Below, piece after piece: positions 8,418-15,589 of a stretch of 64,000 bases of DNA. Source of the DNA: Salinispora oceanensis. Lineage in GTDB: Bacteria > Actinomycetota > Actinomycetes > Mycobacteriales > Micromonosporaceae. The stretch's first letter is position 1, and every line of letters begins with the position of its first letter. Under the pieces are notes generated by a model. It had not been told where the DNA came from. It did no database searches and was given only the letters and a program-made list of their open reading frames with translations. The DNA lies in NCBI RefSeq assembly GCF_000383575.1, contig NZ_KB911579.1:3550394-3614393 (forward strand), read 5' to 3'. Made by a program: the position numbers and the translations under genes.

Positions 8418-8595
8418 CTAGGTGGTGGTGTCGAAGGTGCTCCAGCCCTGGCCGATTTGTTGGGCTGAGCTGTAGGGGGTGCCGTTGTCGCGTTCGATGT
8501 TGTTGGGGTAGGGCCAGAGGGTTCCATCGGTTTGCGGGCGATGAGTGGCCACCCTCGCGCACGCCCGGTGGATGGCGAGTCTGGGTAGTCAGTCA
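8418..8595 (-). pseudogene. Decayed C-terminus of an FG-GAP/VCBS repeat protein
   Basis: On the minus strand one frame reads TDGTLWPYPNN, then GTPYSSAQQIGQGWSTFDTTT and a stop at 8418-8420. This is the usual closing repeat of secreted FG-GAP (beta-propeller) proteins of actinobacteria. Immediately upstream the matching half-repeat (GWPLIARKP) is in a different frame, so there is at least one frameshift, and an Asp expected between P and L is missing. No start or full gene remains. Such repeats usually sit at the end of secreted hydrolases. Confidence 0.6.
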
Positions 8596-8599
8596 CGCA

Positions 8600-8895
8600 C
8601 CGCACCGACACTGCCGATGCGCATGGTGATCGTCGATCGCGAACTGGCGCTGGTGCCCGTCGATCCGAACGATCCCGTTCGGGGCGCCCTGGAACTGCGT
8701 AGTCCCGGCGTTGTCGCGGGGCTGGTCGCGCTCTTCGAGCAGGTCTGGCACGCGGCGAGGCCCTTCGGTGGTGAGGCGTCCCAGGACGAGCAGGGACTCA
8801 CCGCCCAGGAACGGGAGCTGTTACGCCTACTCGCGGCGGGCAACACCGACGAGTTCCAGGCCGGGGTCCAGGCCACCCGCCGCGGCTGGGTATGA
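8600..8895 (+). pseudogene. Fragment of a TrmB/LuxR-like regulator with internal deletion
   Basis: The frame resembles the C-terminal half of the regulator at 59512-60486. Its MRMVIVDRELALVPV aligns with KLIIADAALALVPL, LVALFEQVWHAARPF with MDALFEAVWRCAHPL, and RELLRLLAAGNTDE with RQILTLLLAGLTDA; it then jumps to ATRRGWV, matching AAREGWV. The about 27 residues forming the DNA-recognition helices are missing in frame, and the N-terminal TrmB-like part is absent. The product could not bind DNA, so this is gene debris. It abuts the FG-GAP fragment on the other strand. Confidence 0.6.
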
Positions 8896-9097
8896 CGAGG
8901 TGGTCGAAGCGATCAACCGGCCCACTCGTCCTGTCTGTACCTTTTTGGGGGTAATTTTCGTGTATACGGGTCAACGTGAATTTTACTGGCTTAGCTCAAG
9001 GAGGTTGCTGCCGCCTGCCGGGTAGCCGAGGAACAGTCGATCTGCCCCTGGGGTGGCCGGTTCCTCGCCGTTCACGGGGAAGGACGTAGAGATCGCC

Positions 9098-10480
9098 ATG
9101 AACCATCAGCGTCAGGAACGCGAACTGTGCCGCTCTGGCTTACGTAGGGCGGGTGCACGGTGGTGGGCTGTTGGACTGGCCGGCGTCGCCGGCCTGGCCC
9201 TCACCGCCACCACGGTCGGTGCCTTCGGCGGGCCGGCCGCCGGCGCCGTCGGAGGGGCTTTCGCTGCCGCCGACGATCAGCCCGAGAAGTCTGATCGGCG
9301 CACTGCTGAAGGCCACCGCACCGAAGGTAAGGCCGACGGGGAGGTGCAGGGGAAGAAGCGGGAGAAGTCGAAGGGCATTCCGGTGCCCTGTGACGCGGAC
9401 AAGCTGATTGCCGCGATCACCCTCGCCAACGCCCGCGGCGGCGCCACCCTCGACCTCGCCAGCAAGTGCACCTACCTACTCACCGCCAACCTCGACGGTA
9501 GTGGCCTCCCCGCCATCACCACCCCTATCACCCTCAACGGCGGCAAGCACACCATCATCGAACGCGCCGCCGCCGTCGAACAGTTCAGAATCCTCACCGT
9601 CGACGTCGGCGGCGACCTCACCCTCAACCACCTCACCATCACCGGCGGATACGCCGATACCGACGGCGGCGGAATCCTCGTCAACACCGGCGGGGCGCTC
9701 ACCACCAAACACAGCACCATCACCCGTAACATCGCCGGAGACAACGGCGGTGGCATCGCCAACGACGGCACCACCCTGGTCAAGCACTCCACGGTCAGCC
9801 GCAATACCTCTGGCATCCTCGGCGGTGGTATTTCCAGCTCCGGCGTGCTCGAAGTAACCGATTCCGGCGTACGCGCAAATGTCACCGCCGCTGGCGGTGG
9901 GGTGGCAACTACGGGGAGTGCCCTGGTCCAGCACAGCACCATCTCCGACAATTCGGCCCAGGATGTTGTCGGTGGAATCATCGTGAACGGTGGTTCGGCG
10001 GTTGTCGAGGACAGTAGCGTTTCGGGCAACACGGCGAACGGGGCGGTCGGTGGAATCCTTGCCAACGTAGGCACGCAGGTGTACCTCTCCTCGGTCACCC
10101 TCGCCGATAACGTCGCGGGCGAGCTGGCGGGCGCTCTGGCCATTGAGACCGGCGGCACGATGACCGTTACGGACAGCACTGTCGAGAACAACCGAGCGAG
10201 CACCAATGGTGGTGGAATCTATAACGCCGACGAGCTGACCCTACTGAACACGAAGATCGTCGGAAATCAGGCCGACCTGGGTGGCGGCATCTACAATGTC
10301 GCCACGGGGACGGCCGCGCTGTACAACACCAAGGTCATAAAGAACATCGCGGTCACCGACGGCGGCGGCATCTACAACGAGGCGGGTGGCACGGTCCTGC
10401 TGAACCCCGCCACCGGCACTGTGGTGATCAAGAACCGCCCGAACAACTGCTCCGGCATCGTGCCCGACTGCGCCGGGTAG
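9098..10480 (+). CDS. Secreted right-handed parallel beta-helix protein
   Basis: 460 residues from the ATG at 9098. A signal peptide or anchor (WWAVGLAGVAGLALTATTVG) is followed by a Lys/Glu-rich linker (about 60-105). A beta-helix then runs to the end, built from repeated coils with GGGI and NTGG/NDGT turns (GGGILVNTGG, GGGIANDG, GGGISSSG, GGGIYNADE, GGGIYNVATG, GGGIYNEAGG). The fold is that of polymorphic outer proteins and polysaccharide lyases; no catalytic motif is visible, so an adhesive or structural surface role is the inference. It ends in a short Cys pair (CSGIVPDC). An AT-rich stretch at 8935-9000 probably carries its promoter. Confidence 0.8.
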   Translation: MNHQRQERELCRSGLRRAGARWWAVGLAGVAGLALTATTVGAFGGPAAGAVGGAFAAADDQPEKSDRRTAEGHRTEGKADGEVQGKKREKSKGIPVPCDADKLIAAITLANARGGATLDLASKCTYLLTANLDGSGLPAITTPITLNGGKHTIIERAAAVEQFRILTVDVGGDLTLNHLTITGGYADTDGGGILVNTGGALTTKHSTITRNIAGDNGGGIANDGTTLVKHSTVSRNTSGILGGGISSSGVLEVTDSGVRANVTAAGGGVATTGSALVQHSTISDNSAQDVVGGIIVNGGSAVVEDSSVSGNTANGAVGGILANVGTQVYLSSVTLADNVAGELAGALAIETGGTMTVTDSTVENNRASTNGGGIYNADELTLLNTKIVGNQADLGGGIYNVATGTAALYNTKVIKNIAVTDGGGIYNEAGGTVLLNPATGTVVIKNRPNNCSGIVPDCAG

Positions 10481-10504
10481 CGAATCGCGCACAATCCGAT
10501 TCAC

Positions 10505-10545
10505 GAGGGTCCCGTTTCGCCGTGTGCCGGCGACGCGGGACCCTC
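10505..10545. terminator. Bidirectional stem-loop between convergent genes
   Basis: A 10-bp perfect stem (GAGGGTCCCG / CGGGACCCTC) is extended by TCGCC/GGCGA across a 2x2 internal loop. It lies between the ends of the beta-helix gene and the acetolactate synthase gene, so it can serve both strands. Confidence 0.7.
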
Positions 10546-10583
10546 CGCCGTTCCCACCGTGGGCCCGTTCGCTCGGGCGGCGG

Positions 10584-12263
10584 CTAGTCGAAGCTGTCCG
10601 GAAGCAGGCTCTGGCCCAGATGGATGTTGCGCACCGAATTGATGGCCACATCGACGACCGACGGGCCGGGTTCGGCAAGCGCACGGGGCAGTACGTCGAC
10701 CAGCTCCTCCTCGCTGGAGACCCGGTAACCGTTCGCCCCGAACGACCGGGCATAGGCGGCGGAGTCGAGGAACCCCAGGTCAACACCGTGGTCGCGGCCG
10801 TACTTGAGCCGCTCCTCAAAGCGGGTCATGTCGTAGGCGCCGTCCCGGAAGATGACATGCGTGAAGGTGAGGCCGAGGCGTACCGCGGTCTCGAGTTCCG
10901 CGCTGGAATACAGGAACCCGCCGTCGCCGGAGACCGACACCACCTGTCGACCTGGCCGTACGAGGCAGGCGGCCATGGCCCAGGGCAGGCTGACGCCGAG
11001 CGTCTGTTGGCCGTTGGAGAACAGCAGGTGCCCTGGCTCGTGCACGCGGAAGTGCTGCGCCATGTGCAGATAGAACGAGCCGACGTCGCAGGCCACCGTG
11101 GCGTCGTCGGCCAGCAGCTCACGCAGCTTGAGGACGACTGCCGGCGGTTCGAGGCCGCGGGAGTCGTCCGAGGCGGAGCGCGCCTCCAGGTCGATCTCGG
11201 CGAGCGCCCGCCGTTGGGCATCCATCAGCTCCCGGAACTCGGGCTCGAGGCGGAGCCCGGCGAGCGGTCCGGCCAGCTGCCGGAGCGTGGCGGCCAGGTC
11301 GCCCCGCAGCTCGAGCGTCGGCTGGTAGTGATTGCTGAGTTCGGCGGGGATGGAGTCGACGTGCACGATGGTGCGCGTCGAATCGGTGTTCCAGGCGGCG
11401 GAGGCGTACTCCACCTCGTCGTAGCCGACGGTCAGCAGCAGATCCGCGTGCGCCATCACGACGTCGCCGGGCAGGTTGCGGAACACCCCGACTCGCCCGG
11501 CCCAGTGGTGGTCGAGTTCGCGGGACAGCACCCCGGCGGCCTGAAAGGTCTCCACGACCGGAAGCTCGGTCTCGCCGATCAGGACACGCAGGGCGTGGCT
11601 CGCCTCCGGTTCACCGGAGCGCATGCCCGCGAGCACCACCGGCCGCCGCGCCGAGCGGATGAGCCGTACCGCCTCGGCGATCGCCTCGGACGGCGCCGCG
11701 TTCAGCCGGGGCACCGGCGCCGGCCGGTGCAGGGTCTGCGCGGTCGACGCGGCGAGTACGTCCTGGGGAAGCACCACCGCGGCGGCTCCGCGGGGCTCGG
11801 TGGTCGCCGTACGGATGGCCTTGCTCAGCGCCTCGCAGACGTTGTCCGGGTCGGAGACCTCGCCGGTGTACCTCGTCACCGTGGCGAGCAGGGCGGCGGA
11901 GTGGAATGACTGCTGCGCGCGTTTGAGCCGGTTGACGCGGGACGCCGCGCCGCAGAGGGCGATGACCGGATCCTGCTCCGTTGACGCCGTCAGCAGCCCG
12001 GTGGCGAGGTTGGCGGTGCCAGGTCCGGAGGTCACCAGCACGGCACCGGGGATGCCGGTAAGGCGGCCGACCGCCGCGGCCATGAACGCCGCGTTCTGCT
12101 CGTGACGGCACACGATCAGCTGGGGCCCACCATCCGCCAGCGCGTCGTACATCGCGTCGATCTTGGCTCCGGGGACTCCGAAAATGTACTGCACGCCGTA
12201 CGCCTGCAACACCTCGGCGACGCGCTGGGCAACGCGAGTCGGGTTCGATTCCGTCGTACCCAC
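10584..12263 (-). CDS. alsS: Acetolactate synthase, catabolic AlsS type (thiamine-diphosphate enzyme)
   Basis: Condenses two pyruvates to 2-acetolactate in the cytoplasm. The GTG at 12263 follows an AGGGGGAC site and gives 559 residues, close to Bacillus AlsS. The N-terminal domain shows VQYIFGVPGAKIDAMYDAL and RHEQNAAFMA (the catalytic Glu), then TSGPGTANLATGLLTAS. The C-terminal ThDP-binding motif begins GDGGFLYSSAELETA. These follow AlsS more closely than anabolic IlvB, and no small regulatory subunit gene is adjacent. No acetolactate decarboxylase (alsD) or LysR gene neighbours it, so an acetoin pathway is not shown. It could be another ThDP carboligase. Confidence 0.8.
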   Translation of the reverse strand: MGTTESNPTRVAQRVAEVLQAYGVQYIFGVPGAKIDAMYDALADGGPQLIVCRHEQNAAFMAAAVGRLTGIPGAVLVTSGPGTANLATGLLTASTEQDPVIALCGAASRVNRLKRAQQSFHSAALLATVTRYTGEVSDPDNVCEALSKAIRTATTEPRGAAAVVLPQDVLAASTAQTLHRPAPVPRLNAAPSEAIAEAVRLIRSARRPVVLAGMRSGEPEASHALRVLIGETELPVVETFQAAGVLSRELDHHWAGRVGVFRNLPGDVVMAHADLLLTVGYDEVEYASAAWNTDSTRTIVHVDSIPAELSNHYQPTLELRGDLAATLRQLAGPLAGLRLEPEFRELMDAQRRALAEIDLEARSASDDSRGLEPPAVVLKLRELLADDATVACDVGSFYLHMAQHFRVHEPGHLLFSNGQQTLGVSLPWAMAACLVRPGRQVVSVSGDGGFLYSSAELETAVRLGLTFTHVIFRDGAYDMTRFEERLKYGRDHGVDLGFLDSAAYARSFGANGYRVSSEEELVDVLPRALAEPGPSVVDVAINSVRNIHLGQSLLPDSFD

Positions 12264-12391
12264 CGTCCCCCTGCTCCCCTCACCCGCACGTCTCAACGCC
12301 GACCCCGGACAAGTGCGTCGGAGACGTACCCGTAATGAGCGCACCTACGCGGTCGGCGGAGTCAGAACCCCGGGAACCCGGCCCGGGGCGA

Positions 12392-13801
12392 TCAGGCGGC
12401 GGCTGGCAGTCGTACGGTGGCCGTCAGCCCCTGCCCGGGTGCTGAGTCCAGCGCCACGGTGCCGCCGTGCGCCTCGACGGTGTCGCGGACGATGGCCAGG
12501 CCCAACCCGGTGCCGCCGGGTGCGGCCCGCCCGGGGTCGGCACGCCAGAACCGGTCGAAGGCGTGCGCCAGCTCCGGGGCGTCGAGCCCGGGCCCCTCGT
12601 CGTGCACGACGAGTACGGCGTCCGCGTCGTCGCGGTGGACGCCAACCTCGACCGCCGTGCCGGGTGGGGTGTGCCGAACCGCGTTGCCGACCAGGTTCTG
12701 CACCACCTGGCGAAGCGCGGTCGCGTCGCCGGTGACGGTGACCCCCTCGTCGGCGGCGAGGATGAGTCGATGGTGGACGGCGGTGACCCGGAGGCTGTCC
12801 AGCACGTCCGCGCAGACGCGGCCCAGGTCGACCGCGACGCGCGCCAGCGGTTGGTGCGCGTCCAGCCGGGCCAGGGTGAGGAGCTGCTCGACGAGGGCCC
12901 CCATCCGGGTGCTCTCGGTACGGATTCGGCGCATCGCCTCGTCCACGCCGTCCCAGTCGGTGATTCCGTCGTTGAGGTAGAGGTCGGCCCAGCCGTGTAC
13001 CGCGCTCAGCGGGGTACGCAGCTCGTGCGAGGCGTCGGCGACGAAGGTCCGGGTCAACGCCTCGCTCCGTTCCCGCTGGTCGAACGCCTCGTTCAGCGCG
13101 GTGGCGACGCTGCCGATCTCGGTACGCGGGTCGCCCATGGGTACGCGTCGGCGCAGGTCGCCGCGGCCGATCTCCCGGGCGGTGTCCGCCACGGCGCGCA
13201 GCGGTCGTAGCCCGGTGGTGAGTACCAGCCGGGCCAGCGCCACCCCCAGGACGACGATGAGCAGCCCGGCGATCCCCTGGACCAGGACCAGCCGGCGCAG
13301 CGTCGCCGCGTTGTCCGCCAGGGACACCCCGACCACCAGCCCGGTTACCGGACGGACCTGCCCGTTGAACTCCACCGGGAGGGCCTGCTCGGGGGGAAGC
13401 AGCTCGCGGCGCACCCGTAGCGCCGTCTCCGGGTCGGCGCCGATGGTCACCGGGTGCGCCGGCAACTCGTTGACCGGCGGCACCACGGGCGGCCGTGCGT
13501 CACCGTGCTGTAGGGGGAGCCGGGCGAGCACCAGGTCGCCCTCGGCGTCGTAGAGGGCCAGGTAGGCGTTGGCGGGTACGAGCTGTTCCAGGCCGGTGGT
13601 GGGCAGGGTCGGCCCGGCGAGGCGGGCGCGCGCCAATCCCCGGTCGAGGACCAGCTCGATGGTGTTGTCGACCCGTTCGTCGAGGAATCGGCGTAACGCC
13701 AGGTAGGCGGTGACATCGGCGGCGAGCAGCCCGACCACCAGCAGCGCTACCGTGCCCACCAGCAGTCGGCCGCGGAGGCTCCGCACGGCCGGCCGCCTCA
13801 T
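12392..13801 (-). CDS. Two-component sensor histidine kinase
   Basis: 469 residues. TM1 (about 13-35), an extracellular sensor region (about 40-165), TM2 (about 170-195), HAMP (about 197-250), then HisKA with DASHELRTP (phospho-acceptor His259) and HATPase_c with QNLVGNAVRHT (N box), DEGPGL (G1) and GGTGLGLAIV (G2). It is a classical EnvZ/OmpR-type membrane kinase. The ATG overlaps the stop of the response-regulator gene, so the pair is coupled. The extracellular ligand is unknown. The neighbouring divergent lmeA-mmpL pair suggests an envelope stimulus. Confidence 0.93.
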   Translation of the reverse strand: MRRPAVRSLRGRLLVGTVALLVVGLLAADVTAYLALRRFLDERVDNTIELVLDRGLARARLAGPTLPTTGLEQLVPANAYLALYDAEGDLVLARLPLQHGDARPPVVPPVNELPAHPVTIGADPETALRVRRELLPPEQALPVEFNGQVRPVTGLVVGVSLADNAATLRRLVLVQGIAGLLIVVLGVALARLVLTTGLRPLRAVADTAREIGRGDLRRRVPMGDPRTEIGSVATALNEAFDQRERSEALTRTFVADASHELRTPLSAVHGWADLYLNDGITDWDGVDEAMRRIRTESTRMGALVEQLLTLARLDAHQPLARVAVDLGRVCADVLDSLRVTAVHHRLILAADEGVTVTGDATALRQVVQNLVGNAVRHTPPGTAVEVGVHRDDADAVLVVHDEGPGLDAPELAHAFDRFWRADPGRAAPGGTGLGLAIVRDTVEAHGGTVALDSAPGQGLTATVRLPAAA

Positions 13802-14553
13802 TCGGGCGGTTCCCGCAGGACGTAGCCGAAGCCGCGTACGGTGTGCAGCAACGGCGGGTCCGAGATATCGATCTTGCGCCGGAGCTGGCTGACGAACTTC
13901 TCCACCACCCCCGGATCGCCGGGGAAGTCGTACTGCCAGACCTGGGCCAGGATCTGCTGCTTGGACAGGACCCGGCCGGCGTTCTCCAGCAGGTGCCGCA
14001 GCAGCCGGAACTCGGTCGGCGACAGCTCGACGGGCGTGCCCGCCCGGGTCACTGTGTGCGCGTCCTCGTCGAGTTCCAGATCGGCGACGGCGAGCCGGTT
14101 GGCCGTGCCGGGCCGCCCACCGAGGCGGCGCAGCACCGCGTTCACCCGGGCGATCACCTCCGCCACGCTGAACGGCTTGGTGATGTAGTCATCGCCGCCG
14201 AGGTTCAGCCCGGTGAGCCGATCCTCCAGCGAGTCCTTCGCGGTCAGGAAGACCACCGCGAGCTCCGGGAGCCCGCGGCGCAGGTCGTGGACCAGGTCGA
14301 AGCCGGAGCCGTCGGGCAGCATCACGTCCACGATCGCCAACTCCGGAGCCAGCTCACCGGCGACCGTCCGGGCCTCGGACCGGGAGCCGGCGGACCGGGC
14401 GTCGAACCCGGCGACCCGTAGTGTGCGCAGCAGCAGCTCGGCCAGGGCTGGCTCGTCGTCCACCACCAGCACGCGGGCCCGCCAGACCGAGCTCAGCTCG
14501 GCGGTGGAGCCCGGCCGCGGTTGCCGGGCGGAACGTCCTGTGGGTCCGGCCAT
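13798..14553 (-). CDS. OmpR/PhoB-family response regulator
   Basis: 251 residues from the ATG at 14553; longer in-frame upstream starts add non-conserved sequence. The receiver domain has VDDEP (acid pocket), the phospho-acceptor Asp76 in LAIVDVMLPDGSG, and FLTAKD (Thr and Lys switch residues). The C-terminal winged helix (about 155-250) ends in the usual DPPLLHTVRGFGYVL. It is the first gene of the kinase operon and divergent from the LmeA-like gene. Two inverted copies of an 11-bp motif in the shared intergenic region are good candidates for its binding sites. Confidence 0.94.
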   Translation of the reverse strand: MAGPTGRSARQPRPGSTAELSSVWRARVLVVDDEPALAELLLRTLRVAGFDARSAGSRSEARTVAGELAPELAIVDVMLPDGSGFDLVHDLRRGLPELAVVFLTAKDSLEDRLTGLNLGGDDYITKPFSVAEVIARVNAVLRRLGGRPGTANRLAVADLELDEDAHTVTRAGTPVELSPTEFRLLRHLLENAGRVLSKQQILAQVWQYDFPGDPGVVEKFVSQLRRKIDISDPPLLHTVRGFGYVLREPPE

Positions 14554-14613
14554 GGGGTCAGTATCTCCGGCGCGGGGACCGGGGAACCTGCCAATCGGCT
14601 GCCGAACGGCTGA

Positions 14614-14701
14614 CGGTTTGCTGAAGGCTCGACGGACCGTCCGCGGAACGCCCCCGAAGGCGACCGGTCCGCGCCGCCCGATCCGGATCGTCAGCAAACC
14701 G
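14614..14701. promoter_or_regulatory. Inverted pair of 11-bp sites, candidate response-regulator operator
   Basis: CGGTTTGCTGA at 14614-14624 recurs as its exact reverse complement TCAGCAAACCG at 14691-14701. One copy lies about 60 nt before the response-regulator start, the other about 50 nt before the LmeA-like start. This arrangement suits one regulator acting on both divergent promoters. Binding by the neighbouring response regulator is inferred. Confidence 0.5.
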
Positions 14702-14749
14702 GAAGGTACGCCGGAGGGGACCGGCAGGTCGGTGCGGTTGCCTTGGGGC

Positions 14750-15538
14750 ATGAGCCGGACTGATCTGCCGACCAGGGCCCGCCGACCGAGCCGGACCAGG
14801 TCCCGCCGCACCGATCGCTCGCTGGCCCGCCGGTTGCGGTTGCCGCTGGTGCTGGTCGTCGTCGCGCTGGTGCTCTCCTACGGCACCGATCGGTTCCTCG
14901 CCGCGGCGGTCGAACGGCGGGTGTCCGCGGCGGTCGGCTGTCGCCTCGACGGCGCCGAGCTGACCACCTCGCTGCCCGGCCCGCTCATCACTCCGCGACT
15001 ACTGACCGGCGATCTGGGCGACGTGACCGTGCAGGGCATCGTCGACACCGAGGCCGGGCCGACCCACCTTCAGCTCTCCCTGCGTGACGTGCACGCCCGG
15101 CCGTTCTCGGACGAACCGGTTGACGTGGCCGGCGCCGAGGCGGCAATGACCCTGCCGTACGACCAACTGCCCGGCGCCGAAGCGGGCCAGCAGTGGTTCG
15201 AGAACGCCGGTGACCAACTCGCCGTGGTCCGGCCGGGCGTGGTCCTGGGCGGCGAGATGCGCGTACTCATGGATCTCGCGTTGGCCGGCGAGGAGCTGGT
15301 GCTCACCCCGGCCACCGTGGAGGTGGCCGGGCAGCAGCTGCCAGTGGACCTGGTCGCCCCGCTGCTCGGCGTACGCGACCCGGAGCTCGCGGGGCAGCTG
15401 GAGCCGCGCCACGTCGCCCTGCCGGGCCTCCCGAACGGTCTGACGCCCGACCGCGTCGCCGTCGGCCCCGACGGCCTGACCCTGCAGGCCAGCCTCGACA
15501 CCAACGAGCTCGCCGCCGCGGGCGACTGCCGCGCGTGA
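14750..15538 (+). CDS. LmeA-like DUF2993 phospholipid-binding envelope protein
   Basis: 262 residues. A basic N-terminus (RSRRTDRSLARRLR) and one membrane segment (about 30-45) are followed by a DUF2993 domain (about 50-255), the LmeA family of actinobacterial envelope proteins; the mycobacterial member acts in lipomannan elongation and binds phospholipid. Visible family features include VSAAVGCRLDGAELTTSLPGPLITPRLL-type entry and a late LPNGLTPDRVAVGPDGL stretch. The ATG at 14750 gives the membrane anchor directly. The MMPL gene follows 51 nt later on the same strand, suggesting a lipid-handling operon under the adjacent two-component system. Confidence 0.8.
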   Translation: MSRTDLPTRARRPSRTRSRRTDRSLARRLRLPLVLVVVALVLSYGTDRFLAAAVERRVSAAVGCRLDGAELTTSLPGPLITPRLLTGDLGDVTVQGIVDTEAGPTHLQLSLRDVHARPFSDEPVDVAGAEAAMTLPYDQLPGAEAGQQWFENAGDQLAVVRPGVVLGGEMRVLMDLALAGEELVLTPATVEVAGQQLPVDLVAPLLGVRDPELAGQLEPRHVALPGLPNGLTPDRVAVGPDGLTLQASLDTNELAAAGDCRA

Positions 15539-15589
15539 CGGCCCTCGATCCAGTGACCCAGATCCACCCCACTCCCTTCGGAGGTTTCG

